Source of the DNA: JBBQRS01 sp038214535
GTDB taxonomy: Bacteria; Chloroflexota; Anaerolineae; CG2-30-64-16
Direction: 5' to 3'
Assembly (NCBI GenBank): GCA_038214535.1
Contig: JBBQRS010000008.1
Span: 6,601-70,600, forward strand
DNA: 64,000 bases
In this document: positions 7,017 to 15,656 of the stretch, piece by piece
How the letters are laid out: every line of letters begins with the position of its first letter
How positions within the stretch are numbered: position 1 is the first letter of the stretch
The notes under the pieces: generated by a model
Seen by the model: the letters and a program-made list of their open reading frames with translations, nothing else
Told to the model about the DNA's origin: nothing
Database searches by the model: none
Translations under genes and position numbers: made by a program

Positions 7017-8177
7017 GTGTATCCTGATGTGGTGGTGATTGGCGGGGGGATCGTGGGGTGCGCGTGCGCGTATTACCTGGCGCGCGCGGGGGTAAACGTG
7101 CGCCTGCTGGAGCGCGGGCCGCTGGGTTCCGGCGCATCGCGTGCGGGGATGAGCCACGTCGTGACGTGGGAGGAGCCGGAGCCGCACCTCGAACTGGCGC
7201 GCGCCAGCAACCGCCTTTACCAGACCCTGGGCGCCGAGCTGGACGCCGAGCTGGAATATCGCCGCACGGGCAGCATCGCCATTGTCGAGAAGCCCGAATC
7301 GCTGCCCGGCATGGCCGCGATGGTCGAGCGGTTGCAGGCGTGGGGGCTGGATTGTCGCTCCTTGAGCCGCGAGGAGTTGCTGGCGATGGAGTCGAGCCTT
7401 GCGCCCGATGTGGCCGGCGGCGCGTATTTCCCCACCGACGCCCAGGTGAACCCGCTCTACACCACGCGGGCGCTGGCCCGCGCTGCGACGGCGCTGGGGG
7501 CGTCCATCGAGCCGTTCGCCGAGGTGACGGGGATCGAGCGGAACGCCGGTGGGCGCGTGACGGGCGTGCAGACCCGCGCCGGGCGGATACCTGCGGGGGC
7601 TGTGGTGAACGCAGCGGGCGCGTACGCGGGGCAGGTCGCCGCGTGGGCCGGGCTGGAGATCCCCATCCGCCCGCGTAAGGGGACGCTGGTGATCACGGCG
7701 CCCGCGCCCGCTAATACGATGAACTGCAAGGTGATCCTGGCGGCGGGTTATATGGACGCGGTGCGCGACGGCGGCAGTGGCGTGGCCGTCGCCGCGAACG
7801 TCCAGCAGTTGGGCAATGGCAACCTGTTGCTGGGCAGCAGCCGGCAGTTCGTCGGGTTTGACACGAGCGTAGATTCGGCGGTGGTGGGGCTGATGGTGGA
7901 GCGCTGTCTGCGGTTCTTCCCGGCGCTGGCGGGCCTGACCGCGATCCGCGTGTGGGCCGGGTTACGGCCTTACACGCCCGACCTGTTGCCAGTAATCGGC
8001 CCCGCGCTGGGCGCGCCCGGCTTCTTCATGGCTGCGGGGCATGAGGGCATTGGCATCACGGAGGCGCCCATCACGGGGCTATTAATAAGCCAACTATTGA
8101 CGGGCGCGCCGGTGGAGGTGTCGGTGGACGCGTTCGCGCCCGCGCGCTTTGCGGTGATACTGGATACATCACCCTGA
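7017..8177 (+). CDS. FAD-dependent oxidoreductase, DAO family (D-hydroxyproline dehydrogenase catalytic subunit candidate)
   Basis: A 386-residue flavoprotein. The N-terminal nucleotide-binding motif VVVIGGGIVGCACAYYLARAG is followed by SGASRAGM, and near the C-terminus there is GLRPYTPDLLPVIGP and AAGHEGIGITEAP, the FAD-closing motif of glycine/D-amino-acid oxidases. With the 2Fe-2S and FAD/BFD subunits at 9199-10883 it matches the three-part HcnABC/hydroxyproline dehydrogenase type, which oxidises cis-4-hydroxy-D-proline to a pyrroline carboxylate. GTG 7017 is preferred over TTG 6996 because GGAAAGGGA lies 10-18 bases upstream. Confidence 0.82.
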   Translation: MYPDVVVIGGGIVGCACAYYLARAGVNVRLLERGPLGSGASRAGMSHVVTWEEPEPHLELARASNRLYQTLGAELDAELEYRRTGSIAIVEKPESLPGMAAMVERLQAWGLDCRSLSREELLAMESSLAPDVAGGAYFPTDAQVNPLYTTRALARAATALGASIEPFAEVTGIERNAGGRVTGVQTRAGRIPAGAVVNAAGAYAGQVAAWAGLEIPIRPRKGTLVITAPAPANTMNCKVILAAGYMDAVRDGGSGVAVAANVQQLGNGNLLLGSSRQFVGFDTSVDSAVVGLMVERCLRFFPALAGLTAIRVWAGLRPYTPDLLPVIGPALGAPGFFMAAGHEGIGITEAPITGLLISQLLTGAPVEVSVDAFAPARFAVILDTSP

Positions 8178-8188
8178 CCAGCCACTTT

Positions 8189-8242
8189 GTAGTGACGGCT
8201 TTAGCCGTTGTAGTGCCCACAAACGGCTAAAGCCGTCACTAC
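8189..8242. repeat. Palindrome GTAGTGACGGCTTTAGCCGTT
   Basis: Perfect 21-bp arms (8189-8209 and 8222-8242) around a 12-base loop lie 11 bases after the stop of the FAD oxidoreductase and within its operon. A near-identical element occurs at 30271-30328 and a variant at 20967-21034. Confidence 0.7.
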
Positions 8243-8302
8243 GAAGGGGAAAAACACGATGGAAAGTTATTTCGCATGATCCTGCACAAGGAGGAACAAC
8301 AC

Positions 8303-9205
8303 ATGGCTCGATTTGAAGGCGTTTACGCAGTGACCTGCACGCCGTTCGATACGGAGGGCGCGGTGGATGAGGCCGCGCTGCGGCGGCACATCCGTTGGAT
8401 GCTGGACGAGGGCGGCGTGCATGGCATCATTCCGACGGGCAGCACCGGCGAGTTCGCGTATCTGGATAACGACGAGTTGCGCCGGGTGCTGGATGTCACG
8501 CTGGAAGAAGTGGACGGGCAGGTTCCGGTGATCGCCGGGGCCGCGGCCTGCGCCACGCGTGAGACCATCCGCCGCGCGCGGGATGCGGAAGAGGCCGGGG
8601 CCGACGGCGTGATGATCGTCTCGCCCTACTACGGCCACCTGGCGCAGGAGGAACTGTACGCGCACTTCCGCGCCGTCGCCGAGAGCAGCGCGCTCCCGAT
8701 TATCCTCTACAACAACCCCGGCGCGTCCGGCTCTGACGTGTTGGCGGAGACGGTGGCGCGGTTGGCCGAGTTCGAGAACATCGCGGCGGTGAAGGAGAGC
8801 ACCGGCGAGATGCAGCGCGTGAACGAGATCATGCGGTTGTGCGGCGACAAGATTGAGGTGCTGTGCGGGTGCGATACGCTGCCGCTAGAGATGTTCAAGA
8901 TGGGCGTCCGGGGCTGGGTGGCCGCGCCCGCGAACAGTATCCCGCGGGAATGCGTGGCGCTCTATACGCTGGCTGTGGAGCGGGGCGACGACGCGGCGGC
9001 GCGGGCGCTCTACGACACGTTGCTGCCCCTCTTCGAACTGTTCGAGGGGACGGGCCAGTACGTGCAGCTCAACAAGGCGGCGCTGGCGATGATGGGGCGG
9101 CCCATCGGCGCGCCGCGGCCCCCGTTGTTGCCCGTCAGTGAGGCGCGCCGATCTGAACTGCGCGGGATCCTCGCCGCGATCCACGCGTACGAGGTCGTGT
9201 GGTGA
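8303..9205 (+). CDS. Dihydrodipicolinate synthase family protein (pyrroline-hydroxy-carboxylate deaminase candidate)
   Basis: A 300-residue class I aldolase of the DapA/NAL superfamily. The Schiff-base lysine is Lys164 in AAVKES, the catalytic Tyr is Tyr136 in LYNNPG, and the GSTGE carboxylate-binding loop is at 46-50. In a hydroxyproline operon the expected job is deamination of 1-pyrroline-4-hydroxy-2-carboxylate to alpha-ketoglutarate semialdehyde. Dihydrodipicolinate synthase itself is a less likely reading because no lysine genes are nearby. ATG 8303 follows AAGGAGG. Its stop overlaps the GTG start of the 2Fe-2S gene, implying translational coupling. Confidence 0.85.
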   Translation: MARFEGVYAVTCTPFDTEGAVDEAALRRHIRWMLDEGGVHGIIPTGSTGEFAYLDNDELRRVLDVTLEEVDGQVPVIAGAAACATRETIRRARDAEEAGADGVMIVSPYYGHLAQEELYAHFRAVAESSALPIILYNNPGASGSDVLAETVARLAEFENIAAVKESTGEMQRVNEIMRLCGDKIEVLCGCDTLPLEMFKMGVRGWVAAPANSIPRECVALYTLAVERGDDAAARALYDTLLPLFELFEGTGQYVQLNKAALAMMGRPIGAPRPPLLPVSEARRSELRGILAAIHAYEVVW

Positions 9206-9507
9206 CCGCGGCGGAAAGTTCGCGGCGCTTCGGCCCTGCGCCCGAGCGTGTGCTTAATTTTACCGTGGACGGCGCGCCCTGCACCGCCTATCCCGGCGAC
9301 ACGATTGCCGCGGCGCTGTACGCGGCCGGGGTGCGCGCCTGGCGACGTTCGCGGCATGGCGACCTGCGCGGGCTCTTCTGCGGGATCGGCGTCTGTTATG
9401 ACTGCCTGGTGACGGTGGACGGCGCGCCGAACCGGCGCGCGTGCCAGATCGAGGTGCGCGAGGGGATGGCCGTGGAGACCAACCTGGGCGACGAGGCCGT
9501 GCCGTGA
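9199..9507 (+). CDS. (2Fe-2S)-binding subunit, HcnA-like
   Basis: A 102-residue ferredoxin-like subunit. The cluster ligands are Cys61, Cys66, Cys69 (CGIGVCYDC) and Cys82. This spacing is that of HcnA and of the small subunit of D-hydroxyproline dehydrogenases. It would pass electrons between the flavin subunits. It starts with GTG at 9199 (9202 is also possible), overlapping the preceding stop, and its own TGA overlaps the next GTG (GTGA). These overlaps suggest a fixed stoichiometry of the complex. Confidence 0.82.
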   Translation: MVTAAESSRRFGPAPERVLNFTVDGAPCTAYPGDTIAAALYAAGVRAWRRSRHGDLRGLFCGIGVCYDCLVTVDGAPNRRACQIEVREGMAVETNLGDEAVP

Positions 9508-10883
9508 CCCTGACACCCGATGTGGCCGTGGTGGGAGGTGGGCCGGCGGGCCTGAGCGCGGCGCTGGCGGCGCGGCAGGCCGGCGCGACGGTGATCCTGT
9601 TCGACGCGGCGGCGCGTCCGGGCGGCCAGTATTATCGCCAACCCCCGGATCGGTTGCGTGGCGCGGCGTCGCACCGGCAGGCGGAAGGCCGGCGACTGTG
9701 GGAAGAGGTCGCGGCCGCAGGCGTGGAGATCCGCTCAGGGTGGCAGGCGTGGAACCTGACGCCTGAGCGTGTGCTCTCGGTGGCCGGGCCGGGGGGCAGC
9801 GAAACCTGCACGGCGCGCGCGGTCGTCGTGGCCGCGGGCGCATACGAGCGGGTGCTGCCGTTTCCCGGCTGGACCACCCCCGGCGTGATCACCGCCGGCG
9901 CGGCGCAAACGCTGCTCGACCAGGGTGTGCGACCCGGCAGGCGCGCGCTGGTCGCGGGTACGGGGCCGCTGAACCTGACGACGGCCGCGGCGTTGCTGCG
10001 CGACGGCGTGGAGGTAGTCGCTGTGCTGGAGGGATCGCCGCTTTACCGGCTCGGCGCGCGCCATGCGACCGGTTTTTGGGGCCAGTGGGAGCGGCTACGC
10101 GAGGGGACCGAGAGCGTCGCGCAGATGGCGCGCCACGGCACACCCTATCGGGTCGGGTGGGGACTGATGGCGGTGCACGGTGACGCGGGCATCGAGGGCG
10201 CGACCATCGCGCGCCTCGACGCGGAGTGGCGACCGATTTCCGGCAGCGAGCGGGAGATTACGTGCGACACCGTATGCGTTGGCTACGGGCTGACGCCGTT
10301 CTACGCGTTGGCGGCGGTGGCGGGGGCGCAACTCGAATGGCGGCCCGACCGGGGCGGGCAGGTCCCGCTGCGTGATGCAACCTTTTGCACCACCGTGCCG
10401 GGCGTGTACGCGGTCGGCGATGGCGCAGGGATCGGCGGGGCGCGCATGTCCATGCTGGAAGGCGAGGTCGCGGGGATCGCCGCGGCGGCGCTGGCGGGGC
10501 ATGGGATCGCGGATGCACAAGACCGGTTGCGCGGGCTGGGGCCGGCGCTGGCGCGCGAGGAGCGGTTCCGGCGCGCATACGCGGCGCTTTTCACGCCGGG
10601 GCCGGGTGCGTTCGAGCGCGCCGACGATGCGGCGCTGATCTGTCGCTGCGAAGGCGTGACGTTGGGGATGGTGCGCGTCGCCGCCGCAGGAGGCGCGACG
10701 ACGCTGGTGGAGCTTAAGGCGGCCACGCGCTGCGGGATGGGCGAATGCCAGGGGCGGATGTGCGACCATGCGGCCGCGCACGCGCTGGCGCGTTTCACCG
10801 GGCGCAGCGTGGCCGAGGTTGGCCTCAATCATCCGCGCCCGCCGGTGCTATCCCTGCCGCTGGCGCAGATAGCTGATGGCTGA
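9504..10883 (+). CDS. FAD/NAD(P)-binding oxidoreductase with C-terminal BFD-like [2Fe-2S] domain (HcnB-like)
   Basis: A 459-residue flavoprotein. An N-terminal GGGPAG loop (about 10-15) and a second nucleotide-binding region near the middle (ALVAGTGPLNL) define a two-dinucleotide-binding fold. The C-terminal BFD-like domain has Cys380, Cys382, Cys410, Cys415 and Cys420 (CRC, CGMGECQGRMC). It is the large electron-transfer subunit of an HcnABC-type or hydroxyproline dehydrogenase complex. GTG 9504 overlaps the upstream stop by two bases. The last residues (QIADG) and the stop codon are encoded by a copy of the GATAGCTGATGGC repeat. Confidence 0.83.
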   Translation: MTLTPDVAVVGGGPAGLSAALAARQAGATVILFDAAARPGGQYYRQPPDRLRGAASHRQAEGRRLWEEVAAAGVEIRSGWQAWNLTPERVLSVAGPGGSETCTARAVVVAAGAYERVLPFPGWTTPGVITAGAAQTLLDQGVRPGRRALVAGTGPLNLTTAAALLRDGVEVVAVLEGSPLYRLGARHATGFWGQWERLREGTESVAQMARHGTPYRVGWGLMAVHGDAGIEGATIARLDAEWRPISGSEREITCDTVCVGYGLTPFYALAAVAGAQLEWRPDRGGQVPLRDATFCTTVPGVYAVGDGAGIGGARMSMLEGEVAGIAAAALAGHGIADAQDRLRGLGPALAREERFRRAYAALFTPGPGAFERADDAALICRCEGVTLGMVRVAAAGGATTLVELKAATRCGMGECQGRMCDHAAAHALARFTGRSVAEVGLNHPRPPVLSLPLAQIADG

Positions 10884-10953
10884 TAGCTGATGGCAGATAG
10901 CAAAGAGTTAAGCCATCGGCCATTCGCCATCCGCCATCAGCTATCAGCCATTC
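10868..10953. repeat. Tandem and inverted GATAGCTGATGGC repeat
   Basis: Units of GATAGCTGATGGC on the plus strand (10868-10900) face their complements (GCCATCCGCCATCAGCTATC, about 10922-10946). Shorter copies occur at 14374-14407, 15555-15602, 35980-36008 and 49738-49773. The unit contains TAG and TGA in different frames, and it supplies the stop codon of three genes in the window. Confidence 0.7.
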
Positions 10954-10954
10954 G

Positions 10955-12550
10955 TTACCGCGGGATGTACCCGACCATGCGGCCGTCGGCGGTGAAGTAG
11001 CCGCACGGACAGTTGGACGTATCAACGACCGGCGGCGGCGTGGGTGTGGGCGGCGGCGGCGCTGCGGGCGGGCGGAAGATCGTCGGCATGTACACGCGAT
11101 GGCTCGCATCGGGTTGCGCCGCCGGCGCGTCTGGCGCAGCCGGCGCGGCCAGCTCACCCAACGCAGCCGGTGCATCCGGCGCGGCCCACGCAACTGACGC
11201 ACTCGGCTCCACGAACGCAGATTGTTCATCTTCAGCGTCCGGCATTGCCGCCGGGAGGGCGCCGGTGTTGCCGTCCCAACCGGGGCCGACCTGCCGCAAC
11301 GGTGTCACCGTCAACCCCGCCGCAATGGGTGTGATGCGATAGAAGTAGACCGTCAAGGTCATCACGGCGTCATGGATGGCGTCCAGTAGCGCGCGGGGAC
11401 AGCCGCCGTTGGTCATACAGGGATCGTAGGCGATGCCCGTCGGCACGAAGTATTCCGGCGCGGTCAGTTTGCTGGGATCATCGAAGAACGGGAGATAACC
11501 CGATCCGCCCGACTGATCGGCGTCGCGCCATTGCCCGTAGAACGGGATCGGCATCGTATTGATGTGATCTACGGAGAGGCGTCCCCCGGCGCTGCGGATG
11601 CGATAGGTGCCGCCGCCGGGATAATGCGGGTTCTTGCCGTAAGGGTCTACGGGGGTTAGAGGCTGCCGCATCATGATGTAATTCATACCGGCGGGCGGTG
11701 TGAAGGAAAGATCCTGGTGTCGCTGGCTGAACCGATCGTCCATCTGGTCCTGCAGCGAGGCCAGCATCCCGGCATAACCTGGGCCGATGTACGATTGGAA
11801 GGTGAAGTTCTGGCTGCCCAACACAGCCACGGAGACCGTGCGTGGGGTTTGAAACTTGAATTCCGCGACGACGTTGCTGCCGGGGTTTTGCAACCAGTAC
11901 CAGCAGCCGGAGTTGGCCGGGACGACGACTTCGCCCGCCGCGTTGTATTGCACCTGCCCGCCATATTCGGGGTAGCGTTGGCCCGTGCTGGGGCCGTTCG
12001 GCAGGATGAACCCGGCGGGAAAGTATTCGAAGTCCTTCCCCAGTTGCCGGGAGACATCTACGCCGTTGTCGAAGATCCGCATCGTGGATGCGGGCACGGC
12101 GACCAACCATTCATCGCGATCGCCGGGTTTGCCCAGGCACATCACGAGGTTGGGATACTGGGAGACCATCTTCGCGCGGATCGTCACCGTGTTGCCCACA
12201 CGTTGGCCCGATTCGTAGAGCGCCACGCCGACGCCGGGCCAGTAGCGAATGATAGACCCGCGCAGGTGGTCTTCCGGCACTTCGCCCACCATATCCACAA
12301 AGCTCAGCCCGCGCGGTTCGAGCCATGCGGGAGCGTCCGGTGCAGCCGGCGCGACGAGCGGTTCTTGACGGAGACTTTCGCCCTGGGGTTGGGCGCGCAC
12401 AGGTTGCGGCAGCATGGCCGCGATCAGGAGAATCAATCCGCTGAAGAGGCGGATGAGGGGTATCAGCCGTTTCGAGACGGTTGAAGGGTCAGGAGCGTAT
12501 CGCTGTGCAGTCCTTACCTCTATTTTAGTCGTTTCAATTTGTGTTTGCAT
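10955..12550 (-). CDS. Secreted paralogue A with low-complexity linker and Cys-rich C-terminus
   Basis: A protein of about 531 residues from ATG 12550 (12595 is an alternative). An N-terminal signal-like hydrophobic stretch (LIRLFSGLILLIAAML) ends in a likely signal-peptidase site VRA-Q. The body contains WLEPRGLSFVDMVG, EDHLRGSIIRYWPG, CLGKPGDRD and DPCMTNGGC. It is followed by an Ala/Pro-rich linker with APDAP repeats, VYMPTI, a PPPPTPTPPP stretch and the end motif CPCGYFTADGRMVGYIPR. It is clearly paralogous to the gene at 12730-14268. I do not recognise the family. The (I/V)YMPxI segment recalls C-terminal regions of other Chloroflexi secreted proteins. ATG 12550 is chosen by symmetry with the paralogue, both having about 60-nt leaders. 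Confidence 0.75.
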   Translation of the reverse strand: MQTQIETTKIEVRTAQRYAPDPSTVSKRLIPLIRLFSGLILLIAAMLPQPVRAQPQGESLRQEPLVAPAAPDAPAWLEPRGLSFVDMVGEVPEDHLRGSIIRYWPGVGVALYESGQRVGNTVTIRAKMVSQYPNLVMCLGKPGDRDEWLVAVPASTMRIFDNGVDVSRQLGKDFEYFPAGFILPNGPSTGQRYPEYGGQVQYNAAGEVVVPANSGCWYWLQNPGSNVVAEFKFQTPRTVSVAVLGSQNFTFQSYIGPGYAGMLASLQDQMDDRFSQRHQDLSFTPPAGMNYIMMRQPLTPVDPYGKNPHYPGGGTYRIRSAGGRLSVDHINTMPIPFYGQWRDADQSGGSGYLPFFDDPSKLTAPEYFVPTGIAYDPCMTNGGCPRALLDAIHDAVMTLTVYFYRITPIAAGLTVTPLRQVGPGWDGNTGALPAAMPDAEDEQSAFVEPSASVAWAAPDAPAALGELAAPAAPDAPAAQPDASHRVYMPTIFRPPAAPPPPTPTPPPVVDTSNCPCGYFTADGRMVGYIPR

Positions 12551-12616
12551 GCGCCTGTCGTCTGGATGTGATCGTCGGCTTCCCCACATGCGCACGCATC
12601 GCTAAAGCACACGCGC

Positions 12617-12644
12617 ATTATACGTGAGGATTGTGACGTGTCAA
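12617..12644 (-). promoter_or_regulatory. Consensus sigma70 promoter of secreted paralogue A
   Basis: Read on the minus strand: TTGACA (12644-12639), 16-bp spacer, TATAAT (12622-12617), both exact consensus. The spacer and the downstream leader are shared with the promoter at 14337-14364, so promoter and leader were duplicated together with the gene. Confidence 0.8.
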
Positions 12645-12729
12645 ACAAGCGCGGGCCTGAGAGGCGAGTTTCCGGCCCGCGCCGTGGTCTGAACGGGGCG
12701 CGCGTTGCGCATCACGCGCGCCGGGCCGC

Positions 12730-14268
12730 TCAGAACGGTTGGGGCAGGAAGCCCACCATGCGTCCGTCGGCGGTGAAGATGCCGCACGGACAGTTAGCGC
12801 CGGTGTAGATGATGCGCGTCGTTGCGGGGTTTGTGGCTATGGCCGGCATGTAGATGTGATGGTTCGTGTTCGCCTCGGCCGGCGCGCTGTTGGCAACAGC
12901 CGGCGCGTCATGGGTTACGGAGGCCGGGTCCCAGCCGGGGCCGACCTGGCGCAGCGGCAGAACTTTCAGCCCGGCGACCGTTGGCTGGACGTTGTAGAAG
13001 TAGACCGTGAGCGGCGTCTCCGCGTCGTGGATGGCGTTCAGCAGCGCCGATGAGCAGCCGCCGTTGGTCATGCACGGGTCATATGAGATGCCTTGCGGGA
13101 CGAAGTACTCCGGCGCGGAGATGGCGATGCCATCGGTGAAGTAAGGCAGGAAGTCCGCGCCGCCCGATTGGTCTGCGTCTTGCCATTGCCCGTAATACGG
13201 GATGCCCATCGTGTTGATGTGATCTACGGAGAGTTTGGTGTTGGGCCGGCGCACGCGATAGGTGCCGCCGCCCGGATAGTTCGGGCTGGGTCCGTAGGGG
13301 TCCACCGGGGTGAGCGGGTAGCGTACCAGCACGTAGTTCGTGCCTGCCGGTGGTGAGATGAGAAAGTTCTCGTGCCGGTTGCCGAAACGCGATTGCATCT
13401 GGCCGCGCAGGGAATCGAGCAGGCCGGCCGAGCCCGGGCCGATGTAGGAATGGAAGACCGCAGATTGGCTGCCGAGTTGCTCGACCGAGACCACGGGCGG
13501 CGAATTGAAGGTGAATTCCGCTTCCAGGTCGCCGCTGGTGTAGTGCAGGATGAAGGAGCAGCCGGTGTTGGCGGGCACGAGGGCCGCGCCGGAGGCATTG
13601 AACTGCAACTGTCCCTTGTATTCCGGGTAGCGGTAGTTATACGTGGGGGCGCTGGGTTGCGTCAGCCCTGCCGGGAAGTAGTAGAAAACCGGCGAGACCC
13701 GGTTGGTGATGTCCACGCCATGCTCGAACACCCTCATGGTGGATTCGGGCACGACGACCGGCCACTGGTCATATTCGCCGGGCTTGCCGAGACAAAAGGC
13801 CATGCCGGGCCATTGCATCGAGTACTTCACCCGGATCGTGACCTGGTTGCCGTTGCGCCTTCCCCATTGATATAGCGTCAGGGAGAGGCCAGGCCAGTAG
13901 CGGATGATCGCGCCGCGCAGTTGATCTTCGGGCACGATGCCTACCAGGTCAACGATGCTCAGGCCGCGCGGCTCGACCCAGGCCGGGGTCGCGTCTACGT
14001 TTGACACGTTCGCCGGTTCAGGGATGGCCGCGCCGGTCGCGCTCGCGTAGGGCGGCTCGGTCGCGTCGGATACGACAGGCGGTTCCTGCGGCGCGTCCGT
14101 CTCCATAGACTGAGCGCGCGCGGTGTAGGGCAGCAGAGTTGAGGTGAGCAGGATCAGCAGGAGCAGGAGGTTCAGCCGTTTCGCGTCGGCAGGTCGGTTG
14201 AGGGAAGATTGGAATGCGTGTTGCTGGTTGGTCAGATCGAGTTGGTGTATTTTCTCTTTCTTGTCCAT
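12730..14268 (-). CDS. Secreted paralogue B with Cys-rich C-terminus
   Basis: A 512-residue protein with a long basic N-terminus, a hydrophobic core (LNLLLLLILLTSTLL) and a likely ARA-Q cleavage site. It aligns over nearly its full length with the protein at 10955-12550: WVEPRGLSIVDLVG, EDQLRGAIIRYWPG, CLGKPGEYD, LTPVDPYG, YPGGGTYR, LSVDHINTM, QWQDADQSGG, DPCMTNGGC, and at the end IYMPAI and CPCGIFTADGRMVGFLPQ. It lacks the APDAP-rich linker of its partner. The function is unknown; it is probably extracellular and beta-rich. The gene has its own consensus promoter, so the two copies can be expressed separately. Confidence 0.75.
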   Translation of the reverse strand: MDKKEKIHQLDLTNQQHAFQSSLNRPADAKRLNLLLLLILLTSTLLPYTARAQSMETDAPQEPPVVSDATEPPYASATGAAIPEPANVSNVDATPAWVEPRGLSIVDLVGIVPEDQLRGAIIRYWPGLSLTLYQWGRRNGNQVTIRVKYSMQWPGMAFCLGKPGEYDQWPVVVPESTMRVFEHGVDITNRVSPVFYYFPAGLTQPSAPTYNYRYPEYKGQLQFNASGAALVPANTGCSFILHYTSGDLEAEFTFNSPPVVSVEQLGSQSAVFHSYIGPGSAGLLDSLRGQMQSRFGNRHENFLISPPAGTNYVLVRYPLTPVDPYGPSPNYPGGGTYRVRRPNTKLSVDHINTMGIPYYGQWQDADQSGGADFLPYFTDGIAISAPEYFVPQGISYDPCMTNGGCSSALLNAIHDAETPLTVYFYNVQPTVAGLKVLPLRQVGPGWDPASVTHDAPAVANSAPAEANTNHHIYMPAIATNPATTRIIYTGANCPCGIFTADGRMVGFLPQPF

Positions 14269-14336
14269 GCTTATTTTGCGTAGTTAAGGCACAGGATCAG
14301 CACCCCGGCATGCGCACAACGCCAAAGCACTCAGTC

Positions 14337-14364
14337 ATTATACAAAAAGATTGTGATGTGTCAA
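14337..14364 (-). promoter_or_regulatory. Consensus sigma70 promoter of secreted paralogue B
   Basis: Minus strand: TTGACA (14364-14359), 16-bp spacer, TATAAT (14342-14337). The core CACAATC in the spacer and the TTTGACAC context match the paralogue A promoter. The start codon lies about 62 nt past the expected transcription start. Confidence 0.8.
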
Positions 14365-14557
14365 ACAAGCGCAAGATGGCAGATAGCGAATAGCTGATGG
14401 CGGATGGTTCGTAGTCGCCCGCAAGGGCGCTGCATAGATGGCGGGCGGCGTTATGTCTCATCAGGAAAGCGTATGAATCCTGTTCGGTAAGCTATGTCAC
14501 TTGTCTGGGGCTTCATATAGAGTAAGCTGAAGTCATTCCAGATAAGGAGGTATCCTG

Positions 14558-15514
14558 ATGTCTCACAGAGATAGGCTGAAAGTTCGAGGCCGGATGCTGT
14601 TGTTGCTCGGCCTCCTGTTGGCGCTGGCGCTGCCGGGGGTCGCTGCGGCCCAGGCGCCGGTCTTCCCCGATCTGATTCAACTCCCCGTCGGCTTTGCGCC
14701 GGAGGGCATCGCGGTGGGTCGCGGCACGAGCTTCTACACCGGCTCGCTGGCCGACGGCTCGGTTTATGGCGGCGACCTGCGCACCGGCGAGGGCGCAATC
14801 CTGGTTTCGCCGCAGGCCGGACGCATCGCCGTGGGCATGAAGGTGGACACGCGGACGAACTATCTGTTCGTCGCCGGTGGAACGGGCGGCGAGGCGTATG
14901 TTTATGACGCCGCGACCGGCGCGGAGGTGGCGGTGATCCCGCTGGGGCTGCCCGGCGCAAGCTTCATCAATGACGTTGTCGTGACGCGTGATGCGGCGTA
15001 CTTCACCAACTCGTTTGCGCCCTACTTCTACCGGGTGCGGTTGGGGCCGGGCGGCGCGCTGCCCGATCCGGTCGTCGCCGAGCCGGTGATGTTGACGGGC
15101 CAGTGGATGCAGGTCCCGGGCGCGTTTGTGTTCAACAGCAATGGCATCGCCGCAACGCCGAACGGCAAGCGCCTGATCATCGTCAACAGCGCGACGGGCA
15201 AGCTCTATCGGGTGGACCCGGCGAACGGCGGGGCCGATGAGATTGACCTGGGCGGCGAGGTGATGACCAACGGCGACGGGATTCTGTTACACGGCAAGAC
15301 GCTCTACGTGGTGCAGAATCGCTTGAACCGGATCGCCGTGATCGGCATTGCGCCCGATTACGCGTCGGGCAGCGTGGATCGCTACATCACCAATCCCAAC
15401 TTCGATGTCCCGACGACCATCGCCGAATATGGGAAGTTCCTGTATGCGGTGAACGCCAAGTTCGGCACGCCGGCCCCCGGCACACCGTATGAGGTGGTGC
15501 AGGTTAGCCGATAG
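14558..15514 (+). CDS. Secreted SMP-30/gluconolactonase-like beta-propeller
   Basis: A 318-residue protein with a signal peptide (basic MSHRDRLKVRGR, a Leu-rich core at 13-29, VAAA-Q cleavage near 32). The rest consists of repeated strand segments such as GFAPEGIAVG, NSNGIAATPNGKRLIIV and TNGDGILLHGKTLYVVQN, typical of SMP-30/NHL-type six-bladed propellers. An enzymatic lactonase role would need metal ligands that I cannot assign, so it may only bind a ligand. A very strong SD (AAGGAGGT) precedes the ATG. A clear rho-independent terminator lies 90 bases downstream. Confidence 0.75.
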   Translation: MSHRDRLKVRGRMLLLLGLLLALALPGVAAAQAPVFPDLIQLPVGFAPEGIAVGRGTSFYTGSLADGSVYGGDLRTGEGAILVSPQAGRIAVGMKVDTRTNYLFVAGGTGGEAYVYDAATGAEVAVIPLGLPGASFINDVVVTRDAAYFTNSFAPYFYRVRLGPGGALPDPVVAEPVMLTGQWMQVPGAFVFNSNGIAATPNGKRLIIVNSATGKLYRVDPANGGADEIDLGGEVMTNGDGILLHGKTLYVVQNRLNRIAVIGIAPDYASGSVDRYITNPNFDVPTTIAEYGKFLYAVNAKFGTPAPGTPYEVVQVSR

Positions 15515-15518
15515 CGCG

Positions 15519-15602
15519 CTCCCTCGCCCCCTGGGAGAGGGTTGGGGTGAGGGCAGATCGCGGATAGCTGATAGCCTGATGGCGGATAATAGCTGATAGC
15601 AG
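15519..15602. repeat. CTCCCTCGCCCYYTGGGAGAGGG repeat plus GATAGC repeat
   Basis: CTCCCTCGCCCCCTGGGAGAGG with a GTTGGGGTGAGGG tail (15520-15554) is a self-complementary intergenic repeat. It also occurs twice at 36009-36091 and, in reverse, near 55908-55942. It is followed here by GATAGCTGATAGC units up to the terminator. Confidence 0.65.
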
Positions 15603-15603
15603 A

Positions 15604-15643
15604 AACCCCGCTCTATCGACAAGGCCGATAGAGCGGGGTTTTT
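15604..15643. terminator. Rho-independent terminator, probably bidirectional
   Basis: A 15-bp perfect stem, AACCCCGCTCTATCG (15604-15618) with CGATAGAGCGGGGTT (15626-15640), has a 7-base loop and is followed by TTT, with AAA on the other side. It lies between convergent genes, the beta-propeller (+) and the iron-permease-like gene (-). Confidence 0.8.
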
Positions 15644-15656
15644 GTTCTTGCCCACG

